Shown here: positions 53,881 to 63,835 of the stretch, one piece after another
Layout: the number at the start of each line of letters is the position of its first letter
Numbering within the stretch: the stretch's first letter is position 1
NCBI GenBank assembly: GCA_015068325.1
Contig: SVKQ01000010.1
Span: 38,420 to 102,419 of the forward strand
Direction of reading: 5' to 3'
Origin: Oscillospiraceae bacterium
GTDB lineage: Bacteria > Bacillota > Clostridia > Oscillospirales > Oscillospiraceae
DNA length: 64,000 nt
Made by a program: the position numbers and the translations under genes
The notes under the pieces: model-generated
Database searches by the model: none
The model's input: only the letters and a program-made list of their open reading frames with translations
What the model was told of the DNA's origin: nothing

Positions 53881-55233
53881 ATGCCCGTGGATGAACTGCT
53901 GATGCGCAGCATGCCCCATGCGCCCGAGGCGGAGCAGGCGGTGCTGGGCTCCATGCTCATCGACGCAGACTGTGTCAAGGATGTGATGGACAAGCTGCAG
54001 CCGGACGACTTCTATCTCAAGCAGAACCGGGACATCTTCGAGACGATCTACACCATGTTCATCTATTCCAAGCCCATTGACGGCGTGACCGTGGCGGAGG
54101 AGATGGAGAAGGCGGGCCTGAGCAACGAGAACACCCGCGGCTACTTGCTGCAGCTGATGGAGGTGACCCCCACCTCGGCCAATGTGATCGAATATGTCCG
54201 CATCGTGCAAGACCGGGCGCTGATGCGCTCCCTGGCCACGGCAGCGGCGGAGATCACCGGCGTGGTGCAGGAGGGCACCGGCTCGGCCCGGGATATGCTG
54301 GAGCTGGCGGAGCAGAAGATCTACGCCATCCGGCGGGGCCGCGGCGGCCAGGGCATGATTACCGTCAGTATGGTACTGCAGGAGGTCATGGACCATCTGG
54401 CAGAGCTGACGGCCAGCGGCGGCAAGTTGCTGCCGGGCCTCAGCACGGGCTTTTCCGCTGTAGATGGCAAAATCAACGGCCTCAATAAGTCGGATCTACT
54501 GATCCTGGCGGGCCGTCCCGGCATGGGCAAGACCAGCATGGGGCTGAACATGGCGCTGAATGCCGCCAAGAACTCCGGAAAGACCATCGCCATCTTCTCC
54601 CTGGAGATGTCCAGGGAGCAGCTGGTGACGCGGCTCATCGCCAACGAGGGACTGGTGGAACTGAGCCGGTTGCTGACCGGCAACCTGCGGGAGAGCGACT
54701 GGGTGAAGATTGCCGAGGCGGCCTCTACTCTGAGCCGGACGGATATCCGCATCGACGACAACCCATTGTTGACGGTGGCGGACATGAACGCCAAGTGTCG
54801 CCGACTGGACAACCTGGGCCTGGTGGTCATCGATTATCTGCAGCTGATGACCGGCGCCGGCGGCAAGAGCTACAGCGGCGAGAACCGCCAGCAGGCGGTG
54901 TCGGACATGTCCCGCATGCTGAAAATCATGGCCAAGGACTTGCAGGTACCGGTGCTGTGCCTGAGCCAGCTGAGCCGGGCCAACGAAAAGCGCAAGGAGG
55001 ACAAGCGCCCCATGCTGTCCGATTTGCGGGAGTCCGGCGCCATCGAGCAGGATGCCGATATCGTCATGTTCCTGTACAGGGACGACTACTATAACGAGGA
55101 CACGGAGAAGCGGAACGTGGTGGAGTGCATCGTGGCCAAGAACCGCCACGGCAGCACCGGCACGGTGGATCTGCGCTGGATGCCGGAATACACGGCCTTC
55201 GGCACCATCGAGAACCGCTACGACGAGGAGTGA
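53881..55233 (+). CDS. dnaB: Replicative DNA helicase DnaB
   Basis: 450 residues. An N-terminal primase-interacting domain (MPHAPEAEQAVLGSMLID) is joined to the RecA-like motor with Walker A GRPGMGKTSMG, Walker B LVVIDYLQLMT and the arginine finger region. The hexamer unwinds DNA at the fork. It follows rplI in the order common in Firmicutes (their dnaC). Confidence 0.97.
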   Translation: MPVDELLMRSMPHAPEAEQAVLGSMLIDADCVKDVMDKLQPDDFYLKQNRDIFETIYTMFIYSKPIDGVTVAEEMEKAGLSNENTRGYLLQLMEVTPTSANVIEYVRIVQDRALMRSLATAAAEITGVVQEGTGSARDMLELAEQKIYAIRRGRGGQGMITVSMVLQEVMDHLAELTASGGKLLPGLSTGFSAVDGKINGLNKSDLLILAGRPGMGKTSMGLNMALNAAKNSGKTIAIFSLEMSREQLVTRLIANEGLVELSRLLTGNLRESDWVKIAEAASTLSRTDIRIDDNPLLTVADMNAKCRRLDNLGLVVIDYLQLMTGAGGKSYSGENRQQAVSDMSRMLKIMAKDLQVPVLCLSQLSRANEKRKEDKRPMLSDLRESGAIEQDADIVMFLYRDDYYNEDTEKRNVVECIVAKNRHGSTGTVDLRWMPEYTAFGTIENRYDEE

Positions 55234-55250
55234 CGGCGCGGGAGGCGGCC

Positions 55251-56567
55251 ATGGATCTGATCCCCTGGATGGAGCAATGGAATATGTTTCCCGCCCCCGG
55301 CGGCACGGTGCTGTGCGCTGTGTCCGGCGGGCGTGACTCCATGTGCCTGCTCCACTGCCTGCACCGGCTGGGCACAGAGCGGGATTTCCGCGTGGCCGCG
55401 GCCCATCTGAACCACGGCATGCGCCCCACGGCGGAACGGGACGAGGCGTTGGTGCGCCGTTTTTGTGAGGAGCGGGGCATCCCGCTTTATGTGGGGTATG
55501 AAAAAGTCTATGAGTGCGCCGAAGCCTGGGGCCTGGGCGTGGAGGAGACGGGACGCCGCCTGCGCTACGCCTTCCTGGAAAAAACAGCGGACGAGGTCGG
55601 TGCGGAGCGGATCGCCACCGCCCACCACATGGGTGACCAGGCGGAGACGGTGCTGCTGAACCTGCTGCGGGGCACCGGCCCCGAGGGACTGGGCGGCATC
55701 CCGCCGGTGCGGGGACGGCTGATCCGGCCGCTGCTGCACACCACCCGGGAGGAGATCGAGGTATACCTGGCACGGTGGGATGTGGCGTATACAGAGGACG
55801 AGACCAACAGCGATCTGCGCTATGCCCGCAACCGCCTGCGGCTGGCCGTTTGGCCGGAGCTGGAGGCCATCAACGGCGCGGCGCGGGAGAATATTGTCCG
55901 GACTGCCGGGATCGTCCGGCGGGAGAGTGCATATCTGGACGAATTGGCGGCGGGCCTCCTGCCGCCGGAGGGGACGGAACTGTCCTGCGGTGCCCTGTGC
56001 GGCGCGCCGGCGGTGCTTCGGCCGCGGATGCTGCGGCTGCTGATCGACCGGTTGGACTGCGGGAAAAAGGATTTCGGCCAGGCCCACCTGGCGGCGCTGG
56101 AGCGACTGGCGGAGCGCGGCGGCATGCTGACGCTGCCGGCCGGTGTCCGCGCCGTGTGTCAGGGCGGCGTGCTGTGGTTGGAGATGGCGCCGGAGCCGCC
56201 GCCGGTGGAAACGGCACTGGTAGAGAACGAGACCGTGACGTGGGGTGCGTATGAGCTGCGGCTGCAGCGGGCGGCCCAAGAGGTGCCGCCGGGAGCGATG
56301 CGCCTGCACGGTGTCGATGAGAGCCGCACCGTGACAGTCCGAGCCTGGCGGCCGGACGACCGGCTGACGCTGCCCGGCAGCCGGGGCGCCAGAGGATTGA
56401 AGCGCCTGTTCGCCGAGGCGGGGATCGACCCCATCCGGCGGGATGCCGTGCCGGTGATCTGTGTGGCCGGCCGGGCGGCGGCGGTGTGCGGTCTGGGGAT
56501 CGACCGGGCCTTTACAGAGGAGAAGACCGGCGAGGCAGCCGATATCATATGGAAAAAGAAACAGTAG
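55251..56567 (+). CDS. tilS: tRNA(Ile)-lysidine synthase
   Basis: The ATG at 55251 behind GGGAGGCGG gives 438 residues; the track's upstream 42 residues overlap dnaB. The PP-loop VSGGRDSMCLL binds ATP, with HHMGDQAETVLLNLLRG and the C-terminal TilS domain (RAWRPDDRLTLPG...GLKRLFAEAGI). It makes lysidine at C34 of tRNA-Ile(CAT), so the tRNA reads AUA. It begins 17 bases after dnaB and is followed by hpt, a conserved pairing. Confidence 0.95.
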   Translation: MDLIPWMEQWNMFPAPGGTVLCAVSGGRDSMCLLHCLHRLGTERDFRVAAAHLNHGMRPTAERDEALVRRFCEERGIPLYVGYEKVYECAEAWGLGVEETGRRLRYAFLEKTADEVGAERIATAHHMGDQAETVLLNLLRGTGPEGLGGIPPVRGRLIRPLLHTTREEIEVYLARWDVAYTEDETNSDLRYARNRLRLAVWPELEAINGAARENIVRTAGIVRRESAYLDELAAGLLPPEGTELSCGALCGAPAVLRPRMLRLLIDRLDCGKKDFGQAHLAALERLAERGGMLTLPAGVRAVCQGGVLWLEMAPEPPPVETALVENETVTWGAYELRLQRAAQEVPPGAMRLHGVDESRTVTVRAWRPDDRLTLPGSRGARGLKRLFAEAGIDPIRRDAVPVICVAGRAAAVCGLGIDRAFTEEKTGEAADIIWKKKQ

Positions 56568-56580
56568 GAGGAAGAGATCA

Positions 56581-57135
56581 ATGGCCCAGAACGACATGGA
56601 TCAGGATATTCTGAAGGTCTTGTTCAACGAGGAGGAGATCCACCGGCGGGTCGAGGAGATGGGGCGGGAGCTGTTCAGCCGCTTCCAGGGGCGCGATCCC
56701 CTGTTTGTGGGGGTGCTCAACGGCTGCTTCATGTTCATGGCAGACCTGGTGCGCGCCAGCGGGCTGAAGAGCGAGCTGGAGTTCATCGGCGTGTCCTCCT
56801 ATCAGGACGCCACCCGCTCCAGCGGCGTGGTGCAAATCACCCGCGACATGCAGCGGGACATCACCGGTCGGGAGCTGATCATTGTGGAGGACATCCTGGA
56901 TTCCGGCAACACGCTGGCCTTCCTCAGCAACTATCTGATGTCCAAGGGGGCCAGCTCCATCACCATTGTCACCATGCTGGACAAGCCCTCCCGCCGGGAG
57001 AAGGCGGTCCGGGCGGATATGGCCGGCTTCGTGGTGCCGGATGAGTTCGTGGTGGGCTATGGGCTGGATTACAGGCAGATGTACCGGAACCTGCCCTATA
57101 TCGGCGTGCTGAAGCCGGAGGTATACAGCAAGTGA
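56581..57135 (+). CDS. hpt: Hypoxanthine phosphoribosyltransferase
   Basis: The ATG at 56581 behind AGGAGGAAGAG gives 184 residues. The PRPP-binding loop is VEDILDSGNTL, and the flexible-loop region reads GVSSYQDATRSSGVV. It salvages hypoxanthine and guanine to IMP and GMP. It lies 13 bases after tilS, as in many Firmicutes. Confidence 0.95.
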   Translation: MAQNDMDQDILKVLFNEEEIHRRVEEMGRELFSRFQGRDPLFVGVLNGCFMFMADLVRASGLKSELEFIGVSSYQDATRSSGVVQITRDMQRDITGRELIIVEDILDSGNTLAFLSNYLMSKGASSITIVTMLDKPSRREKAVRADMAGFVVPDEFVVGYGLDYRQMYRNLPYIGVLKPEVYSK

Positions 57136-57172
57136 CGCCGGCGTATGATTTTCAGGAAGCGAGGGACGCCGC

Positions 57173-57853
57173 ATGGATAAGAGAACAGAACCGTATCGAG
57201 GGAAGCGCCTGGCCGGTCAGACGCCTCCGCCCGCGCAGGAAACCGTGACCCCACCCCCGGCGGAGCAGGACACGCCTGCCGGCCAGGAGAAGAAAAAGAG
57301 GAGCTTCTGGGCCGACTACGGCTATCTGCTGGTCACGGCCGCTGTGGTGGTGCTGGTATTCCGGGTGTTGCTACAGCTGGCCTATGTACCCTCCAGCTCC
57401 ATGGAGAGCACCGTGCCTAAGGACTCGCTGCTGCTGTCGTGGCAGCTTCCCTATCTGGTGTCCGACCCGGAGCCCCGGCGGGGCGACGTGGTCACCTTTT
57501 GGGATGAAGAGCTGGGCAAGCTGTTGGTCAAGCGGGTGATCGGCCTGTCGGGAGACGAGGTGAGCCTCTCCGGCGGCTATGTATATGTGAACGGACAGCG
57601 GCTGGAGGAGCCCTATCTGGACCAGCAGGGGGCCACCGATCCGGCCGGCAGTGGGCAGGCGGACTTCCAGGTGCCGGAGGGATGCCTGTTCCTGTTGGGC
57701 GACAACCGTACCGGCTCGCTGGACAGCCGATACTGGAGCAACCCCTATATCGCCTATAACAACGTGCGGGCGCGGGTGTTCTTGTGCATTCCCATACAAT
57801 TCTGGCATAAGATACCACTGCCGCAGGTAGGAGATATTTCCCTGATACACTGA
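57173..57853 (+). CDS. lepB: Signal peptidase I
   Basis: 226 residues with a cytoplasmic Pro-rich start, one membrane helix (YGYLLVTAAVVVLVFRVLLQLAYV), the catalytic serine in PSSSMESTVPKDS and the lysine in KLLVKRVIGLSGDEV, and GDNRTGSLDSRYWS near the end. It cuts signal peptides of secreted proteins on the outer face of the membrane. It is placed between hpt and ftsH. Confidence 0.95.
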   Translation: MDKRTEPYRGKRLAGQTPPPAQETVTPPPAEQDTPAGQEKKKRSFWADYGYLLVTAAVVVLVFRVLLQLAYVPSSSMESTVPKDSLLLSWQLPYLVSDPEPRRGDVVTFWDEELGKLLVKRVIGLSGDEVSLSGGYVYVNGQRLEEPYLDQQGATDPAGSGQADFQVPEGCLFLLGDNRTGSLDSRYWSNPYIAYNNVRARVFLCIPIQFWHKIPLPQVGDISLIH

Positions 57854-57872
57854 CGGAGAAGGAGGCCCTGAT

Positions 57873-59696
57873 TTGAAAAAAACGCGAGGAAACGGAATCG
57901 GCAGGGTCCTGCTCTTCCTGATGGTGCTGCTGGCGATCTATATGATCGTGGCTGGCCGGCGAAGCAGCAACGACATCACCTATGCCCGGCTGCGGCAGCT
58001 CTTTGAAAAGGAGCAGGTGACGGAGTTTGCCATCTCCGACACCCGCCTGACGGCCAAGCTGGCCGACGGCACCACCGCCACCTGCGATCTCTACGACTTT
58101 GCACTGTTCTACGAGGATCTCAACGAGCTGGTGGTGCAGCAGAAGGCGGCGGGCATCATCACCGATTACGACTATCACGCCAACCACTCCACCAACTGGC
58201 TGCAGGTGCTGTTGCCCTATGTGCTGGCGGTGGTGGGCTTCATCCTGCTGCTGAACATGATGTCGCGCATGAACGGCGGTGCCGGCAATGACCGGATGGC
58301 CCGGTTCGGCGAGGCCCGGATCCAGAGCCTGCCCGCCGGCAAGAAGAAGGTCACGTTCCGTGATGTGGCCGGCGCCGACGAGGAGAAGGAGGAGCTGCAG
58401 GAGATCGTCTCCTTTCTCCGCGACCCACAGAAGTTCCTGGATCTGGGCGCCCACATCCCCAAGGGCGTACTGCTGATCGGCCCGCCGGGCACGGGTAAGA
58501 CGCTGCTGGCCAAGGCTGTGGCCGGCGAAGCGGACGTGGGCTTTCTGTCCATCTCCGGCTCCGACTTTGTGGAGATGTACGTGGGCGTGGGCGCCAGTCG
58601 TGTGCGCAGCCTCTTTGAGGAAGCCAAGAAGCAGGCACCGGCCATCGTGTTCATCGATGAGATCGACGCGGTGGGCCGCCAGCGCGGCAGCGGCCTGGGC
58701 GGCGGCCACGACGAGCGGGAGCAGACGCTGAACCAACTGTTGGTGGAGATGGACGGTTTTGCCACCAACGAGGGCGTGGTGGTGTTGGCCGCCACCAACC
58801 GGGTGGACATCCTGGACCCGGCGCTGCTGCGCCCCGGCCGGTTTGACCGACAGGTCTACGTGGGCCTGCCGGACATCAAGGGACGCGAGGAGATATTGAA
58901 GATCCACGCCCGCAACAAACCTCTGGCGGACGACGTGGATCTGGCGAAGGTGGCCCGGGGCACACCGGGCTTCACCGGCGCGGACCTGGAGAACCTGCTC
59001 AACGAGGCGGCGCTGCTGTCCGGCCGGCGGGATCAGTACGCCATCACCAGCGACGTGCTGGACGAGGCGGTCATCAAGGTGATTGCCGGGCCGGAGAAGC
59101 GCAGCCGCGTGATCCCGGAGCGGGAGAGAAAGCTGACCGCCTATCACGAGGCGGGCCACGCCATCGTGATGCACGCCCTGCCGGAGCACGACCCGGTGCA
59201 CCAGATCACCATCGTGCCCCGGGGCCAGGCCGGCGGCATGACCATCTCCCTGCCGGATGAGGACCGCTCCTACCTGAGCCGGGAGTATATGTTGGAGCAG
59301 ATCGTGTCGCTGCTGGGCGGCCGCGCCGCCGAACAGATGATTTTGGGCGACATCTCCACAGGCGCCGCCAACGACATCCAGCGGGCCACCGCCATCGCCC
59401 GCAAGATGGTGGGCACCTACGGCATGTCGGAGCGGCTGGGCACGGTGGCCTTCGACACCGGGCACGACGAGGTGTTCATCGGCAAGTCCATGGCCCAGAC
59501 CCGGCCCTATTCGGAGAAAACCGCCGCCGCAATCGACGAGGAAATCCGACACATCATCGACGAAGCCTATGGGCGCTGCCGCAGCATCCTGACCGAATAC
59601 CGCAGGCAGCTGGTGGTGGTGGCGGAGTACCTGCTGCGCCACGAGACCATGACAGCTGAGACCTTCGAGCGGGTCTTCACGCTGAAAATGGAATGA
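57873..59696 (+). CDS. ftsH: ATP-dependent zinc metalloprotease FtsH
   Basis: 607 residues. Two membrane helices flank a short extracytoplasmic domain, then AAA+ with [13 protein letters not shown] and [10 protein letters not shown] and the SRH region, then the M41 protease with HEAGHAIV and [14 protein letters not shown]. It removes membrane proteins and unstable regulators. Starts at TTG 57873 behind GAGAAGGAGG. A 765-codon antisense frame over it is a shadow. Confidence 0.97.
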   Translation: MKKTRGNGIGRVLLFLMVLLAIYMIVAGRRSSNDITYARLRQLFEKEQVTEFAISDTRLTAKLADGTTATCDLYDFALFYEDLNELVVQQKAAGIITDYDYHANHSTNWLQVLLPYVLAVVGFILLLNMMSRMNGGAGNDRMARFGEARIQSLPAGKKKVTFRDVAGADEEKEELQEIVSFLRDPQKFLDLGAHIPKGVLLIGPPGTGKTLLAKAVAGEADVGFLSISGSDFVEMYVGVGASRVRSLFEEAKKQAPAIVFIDEIDAVGRQRGSGLGGGHDEREQTLNQLLVEMDGFATNEGVVVLAATNRVDILDPALLRPGRFDRQVYVGLPDIKGREEILKIHARNKPLADDVDLAKVARGTPGFTGADLENLLNEAALLSGRRDQYAITSDVLDEAVIKVIAGPEKRSRVIPERERKLTAYHEAGHAIVMHALPEHDPVHQITIVPRGQAGGMTISLPDEDRSYLSREYMLEQIVSLLGGRAAEQMILGDISTGAANDIQRATAIARKMVGTYGMSERLGTVAFDTGHDEVFIGKSMAQTRPYSEKTAAAIDEEIRHIIDEAYGRCRSILTEYRRQLVVVAEYLLRHETMTAETFERVFTLKME

Positions 59697-59711
59697 GGAG
59701 ACAGACACAAA

Positions 59712-59752
59712 AAAGCGGAGGCGCGTCTCAAGGACGCGCCTCCGCTTTTTCT
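59712..59752. terminator. Bidirectional terminator after ftsH
   Basis: AAAAAGCGGAGGCGCGTC pairs perfectly with GACGCGCCTCCGCTTTTT across a five-base loop. Confidence 0.92.
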
Positions 59753-59764
59753 GTTCCTGGCGGA

Positions 59765-60442
59765 TCAGGGATAATAGATGATATTGGTGTCCACATTGCT
59801 CATGTCTGTGTTGCTTATCTGCCACACGCCGTCAGAATCCTTAACGATCTGCACGGCGATGGAGACGCTGTCCTTATAACCCAGGTTGGGCAGTTGTTCA
59901 GTCACCATGGTGATGACCGCCTGGGCCCAATCGGCGTCGTAAGCCACATATTCCGCCTCGGTCATCTCGCTGGAGTCCACACCGCCGTACTTGGCGGCAA
60001 AGTCGGCGAGGGCCGTCTCCTGGTTGTTGACGGCCAGCTCGATGACATCAATGGGCCGGATCTCTACTTTAACGGCGTAGGTGTCATCGCTCAGCTTGGA
60101 TGCCTCGCCTACGGTGTAGCTGGAATGTGCGTAGATGTCGCGGTACAGCTCCTTGATCTGCTCAATCAGCTCGTCGGTGGTATACTCAATGTCGAAGTAG
60201 TGGCAGAAGTACTCCACCTCCATCTCCAGGCCCTCCTCATAGCGCTCCTGCGCCTGCTCGGCGGTGAGATCCACCAGCTTGAGGTACTCGTCGCTGAACT
60301 TGCCCAGATAGATCTCGTCCAGATTGCCCTGCACCAGGGCGGACATCCGCGCCTCCAGCAGATCGCCAGCGCCGCAGGAGCTCAGGGCCAGCAGCATCAC
60401 CGCGGCCAGCGCCGCGGCCAGGATACGTTTGCAAGCTCTCAT
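59765..60442 (-). CDS. Lipoprotein of unknown function
   Basis: 225 residues with lipoprotein signal MRACKRILAAALAAVMLLALSSCGAG (cysteine near 23). The mature part is acidic and helical at first (LVQGNLDEIYLGKFSDEYLKL), then beta strands with VKVEIRPIDVIELAVNN. It recalls the small DUF-type lipoproteins of Clostridia with repeated NTF2-like folds, but I do not recognise the family. It stands between the ftsH terminator and the Mrp gene, on the minus strand. Confidence 0.75.
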   Translation of the reverse strand: MRACKRILAAALAAVMLLALSSCGAGDLLEARMSALVQGNLDEIYLGKFSDEYLKLVDLTAEQAQERYEEGLEMEVEYFCHYFDIEYTTDELIEQIKELYRDIYAHSSYTVGEASKLSDDTYAVKVEIRPIDVIELAVNNQETALADFAAKYGGVDSSEMTEAEYVAYDADWAQAVITMVTEQLPNLGYKDSVSIAVQIVKDSDGVWQISNTDMSNVDTNIIYYP

Positions 60443-60497
60443 ACATCGATCTCCTTTATGTTATAATATACAAAATGTCGGGATCACAAAAAGAGGG

Positions 60498-61325
60498 TCA
60501 ATCCTGCAGCAGCGCATCCACGGCACCCTGCAGCCACTCGCCCTGGAAGGACTCAATGTCACCCCGGTCCATCAGGGCGGCCAGCTCCGGCTCGATGGGC
60601 ATCCGGGCCAGCAGTGGCACGCCGTATCTGGCGGCGGCCTCCTCCGTTCGGCCCTCGCCAAACAGGAATATCTTCCTGCCGCAGTCGGGACAGGTCAGAT
60701 AGCTCATGTTCTCCACCAGACCCACCACGGGGATGTTCATCAGCTGTGCCATCTTCACGGCCTTTTCCACCACCATGCCCACCAGTTCTTGGGGACTGGC
60801 TACGATGATCACGCCGTCCACCGGCAGCGTCTGGAACACGTTCAGTGCCACGTCGCCGGTGCCGGGGGGCATGTCCACGAACATATAATCCACGTCCTGC
60901 CACAGCACGTCGCCCCAGAACTGCTGCACCACGCTGCCGATGACGGGGCCACGCCAGATGACGGGGTCGGTCTCGTTCTCCAGCAACAGATTGACGCTCA
61001 TCAGCTGGATGCCGGTGGAGGTCTCCACGGGAAAGATGGCGTCGCCGTCGGACATGGCCTTTTCATGAACACCGAAGGCTCGGGGGATGGAGGGGCCGGT
61101 GATATCGGCGTCCAGAACAGCCGTCCGACAGCCGCGGCGCTGCATAGACACCGCCAGTTGGCTGGTGACCATGGACTTGCCTACGCCGCCCTTGCCGGAC
61201 ACGACGCCGTACACCCGGCTTACGCGGCACCCCTCCCGCAGGGGCTTGATCTGAAAGGGGCTCTCGGTCCGGCGGTCTGCGCAATTCTCACCGCAGGTGC
61301 TGCAGTCACGGGTACAATCGCTCAT
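60498..61325 (-). CDS. Mrp/NBP35-family iron-sulfur carrier ATPase
   Basis: The ATG at 61325 (MSDCTRDCSTCGENC) behind GAGGAGACG gives 275 residues. The deviant Walker A is VSGKGGVGKSMVTS; FVDMPPGTGD and the C-terminal CPDCGRK (CxxC that bridges a cluster between subunits) mark the ApbC/Mrp group. The Cys-rich N-terminus could hold a second cluster, as in NBP35. It carries Fe-S clusters to apoproteins. Confidence 0.92.
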   Translation of the reverse strand: MSDCTRDCSTCGENCADRRTESPFQIKPLREGCRVSRVYGVVSGKGGVGKSMVTSQLAVSMQRRGCRTAVLDADITGPSIPRAFGVHEKAMSDGDAIFPVETSTGIQLMSVNLLLENETDPVIWRGPVIGSVVQQFWGDVLWQDVDYMFVDMPPGTGDVALNVFQTLPVDGVIIVASPQELVGMVVEKAVKMAQLMNIPVVGLVENMSYLTCPDCGRKIFLFGEGRTEEAAARYGVPLLARMPIEPELAALMDRGDIESFQGEWLQGAVDALLQD

Positions 61326-61408
61326 CGTATACGTCTCCTCTTTTTTCTTCGTTTGCATGGGAAAACAGCATCATTAGATATACCATGAAACGGGGGATTT
61401 GTCCAGCG

Positions 61409-63601
61409 CTAAAGCGTCAGCAGCGATACGTTCTCCCGTCCGGCCAGATAAGTCTGCTCCCGCGTCTGGCAGGTGAAGAGCAGGATCTGCCGCGTCTCAC
61501 TTTCCCGCAGCAGATAGTCCAGTGCCGCATGGAGCCGCTCGTCGTCAAAGCTGACCAGCGCGTCGTCCAGAATCAGCGGCACGGCCTTGTCCCGGGGCAG
61601 CACCATGTCGCAGATGGCCAGACGCACCGACAGATAGAGCTGATCGGCGGCGCCCTGGCTGAGCAGCTGGATGCTGCGCTGGCTGGCGTCCCCGGTCGGC
61701 TCCGCCGACAGGGAGAAGTCCCGGCTCAGCAGCACGCCCTGATATCTGCCGCCGGTGATGGCGGAGAAGATCTCCGCTGCCCGGGCACCCAGCGCGGGAG
61801 AAAAGCGGTTCTGCAGCGTCAGGTGGGCGGTGTTCAGCGCATCCATGGCCATGGCGATGGCGTCGTACTCCGCCTGCAGCCCAGTCAGCTGCTCCGTCTT
61901 TTGCGCCCGTCGGCTGAGCAGGTCGTCCGGGTCACCCAGAGAGCGGATCTGGCCGGTGAGGGTATCCAGCCGGGAGCGGGTTGCGTGCAGGTTGGAGGTC
62001 ACCTGGGGCAACAGCGCCTGCAGCTGTGCCCGGCTCATGGTGGGCCGCTGAGCCGGCTCACCCGCATCGGAGGACCCGGACGGCAGGCTCTGGGCCAGCA
62101 GATCCCGCCGCAGCGCCTCGTTTTGGGCCGTCTGCCGTGCCTCGGCCAACGCGTCCCGCTGGCGCCGCAGCTCGTTCAGGGCCTGCCCTGCGGCGGATAG
62201 GTCGGCGGCACTGCGAAAGACGGACAGCTCCGACAGAAAAGACCTCAAGTCCTCCTGCTGTCGCTGACGGAGCACGTCGCAGAGGCCCTTGGCTTTTGCC
62301 TCCGCGTCGGAGGTGTCTGCCGCCGCCTGCCGTAGGGGGAGATATGCTTTGATCTGTCGGGAAAACGCGTCCCTGGCCTGGGCCATCTCCTCCTGCTGCC
62401 GCAGGATACGGCTGTGGGTGCGCCGCTGTCGGATAGCGAGAACGGTGCAGAGAAAACAGAGGCAGGCGGTCACGGCCGTGATCCAAGGCGTCCAGCGCAG
62501 GATCAGGGAGAGGACCGCCGCAGCGGCGGCACAGACGGCCGCGATAATGGAGAGCCGGAATGGCAGTGGGCCGGATGGCTCCGGCGCCGTCATGTTGCGC
62601 AGCCGATCCTGCAGCCCGGCCTCATCGGCGGGATACAGGGGATGGGCCCGGTATGCGTCATCTGCCGCGGCTTTTCCGGCGGAGACCTCTTCGGCGTCCC
62701 GCTGCGCCCGGTTCAATTCCTGTTCACCGCGGAGCAGCGCGGTGTGCCGACTCTCCAGCCGGGCCAGCGTCCCGTCATCGGGCAGCGTCCCTGCCAGCTC
62801 TGCCATGGTGTCGGCCCGGTCCTGGGCTTTTTCAGCGGTCCGTACCGCCTCTCGGTACTGCTGCCGCTTCTCGGCCAGCTCCCAATGAGCCCACTGCTCC
62901 TGTTGGGCCTGCAGCTCCTGCAGATGAGTCTCGGACAGCTTTACCTGTTGGCCTGCACTGCGGTGCTGGGCCTGCAGCTCCTCCAGTTGAGCCAGTGTAT
63001 CGTCCAGCCCGGCAATCTCCCGTTCCAGAGCGGGGATCTGACCGGTCTTGTTGTGTTTGCGGCGGTTCAGCTGCTTCTTCAGCCTGTCATAGGTGTCAGA
63101 ATAGGAGGTGTCCTCCTCACCGGTGGTGATCAGCGCGGCGATGCGGCGCTCCAGCTCGGAACTCTGCTCCACAGCCAGAGCAGCCTGCCCAATGAAGGCG
63201 CTGCGCTCAAAGACCTCCCGCGACACGCCCAGGAACTGTTCCCCGGCGTTCTCCCGTGTGATACCGGGTACCGGCGTGGCTGTGCCCGTATAGGTGCAGG
63301 AGAAGGCGCCCATAGGCGCGTTGGCCCGCTGGGTCTCCCGCAGCAGCGTGTAGTCCGCGCCGTCCGCCGTCAGCTCCATCCGGCCCCGCATGGCGGCGCC
63401 GGACCAGGGGGCGTAGCGGTTTTTGTCGGCGGAGAGGCCGCGGTCGTGGGTGCTGAGCCCGTAGAGCATGTTTCGGATGAAGCGGCTCCAAGTGGACTTG
63501 CCTGATTCGTTAGGAGCGTATATCACGTTCAGCCCGGGCTGCAGCGTCAGCTCTGCCTGCTCCAGCCTGCCGAACGTGGCAGTCATATGGCGGATCTGCA
63601 T
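61409..63601 (-). CDS. YhaN/SbcC-like AAA ATPase with membrane hairpin
   Basis: The ATG at 63601 (MQIRHMTATFGRLEQAEL) behind CGGAGG gives 730 residues. Walker A is YAPNESGKSTWSRFI, the long central coiled coil is interrupted by two hydrophobic segments (FRLSIIAAVCAAAAAVLSLIL and WITAVTACLCFLCTVLAI), and the C-terminus has LLSQGAADQLYLSVRLAI and Walker B LILDDALVSFDDERL. This is the Rad50/SbcC-like group typified by YhaN, in which a membrane hairpin is known. YhaN normally pairs with the phosphoesterase YhaO, but no such gene is adjacent within the window. Confidence 0.85.
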   Translation of the reverse strand: MQIRHMTATFGRLEQAELTLQPGLNVIYAPNESGKSTWSRFIRNMLYGLSTHDRGLSADKNRYAPWSGAAMRGRMELTADGADYTLLRETQRANAPMGAFSCTYTGTATPVPGITRENAGEQFLGVSREVFERSAFIGQAALAVEQSSELERRIAALITTGEEDTSYSDTYDRLKKQLNRRKHNKTGQIPALEREIAGLDDTLAQLEELQAQHRSAGQQVKLSETHLQELQAQQEQWAHWELAEKRQQYREAVRTAEKAQDRADTMAELAGTLPDDGTLARLESRHTALLRGEQELNRAQRDAEEVSAGKAAADDAYRAHPLYPADEAGLQDRLRNMTAPEPSGPLPFRLSIIAAVCAAAAAVLSLILRWTPWITAVTACLCFLCTVLAIRQRRTHSRILRQQEEMAQARDAFSRQIKAYLPLRQAAADTSDAEAKAKGLCDVLRQRQQEDLRSFLSELSVFRSAADLSAAGQALNELRRQRDALAEARQTAQNEALRRDLLAQSLPSGSSDAGEPAQRPTMSRAQLQALLPQVTSNLHATRSRLDTLTGQIRSLGDPDDLLSRRAQKTEQLTGLQAEYDAIAMAMDALNTAHLTLQNRFSPALGARAAEIFSAITGGRYQGVLLSRDFSLSAEPTGDASQRSIQLLSQGAADQLYLSVRLAICDMVLPRDKAVPLILDDALVSFDDERLHAALDYLLRESETRQILLFTCQTREQTYLAGRENVSLLTL

Positions 63602-63711
63602 AGAATCGACCTCCGAGGGGGATACATATATGATATTGTAGCACATGGTGGTGGAGTTGTCATTCCTGTTTGAAAAAAGATAAAAAATTTACGATTTCCG
63701 CGAAAAAGGTG

Positions 63712-63740
63712 TTGACAACCCACACGGCCTTTGATATTCT
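63712..63740 (+). promoter_or_regulatory. Tandem strong promoter P1
   Basis: TTGACA, 17 bases, TATTCT. First of two promoters facing the right window edge. Confidence 0.8.
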
Positions 63741-63800
63741 AACAAAGCTGTCGCGCTGTGCGCTGCGGGAAAATTTCCCTGTAATGGAGAAATTTTCATC

Positions 63801-63829
63801 TTGACAAGGCAATCGGACGGCAGTATAAT
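63801..63829 (+). promoter_or_regulatory. Tandem strong promoter P2 (perfect consensus)
   Basis: TTGACA, exactly 17 bases, TATAAT, 89 bases after P1. A perfect sigma-A promoter in tandem is typical of rRNA operons. Confidence 0.88.
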
Positions 63830-63835
63830 AGTGCT

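Noticed and set aside
57528-59825. 765-codon minus-strand ORF
   Set aside because: Antisense to lepB and ftsH, both unmistakable.
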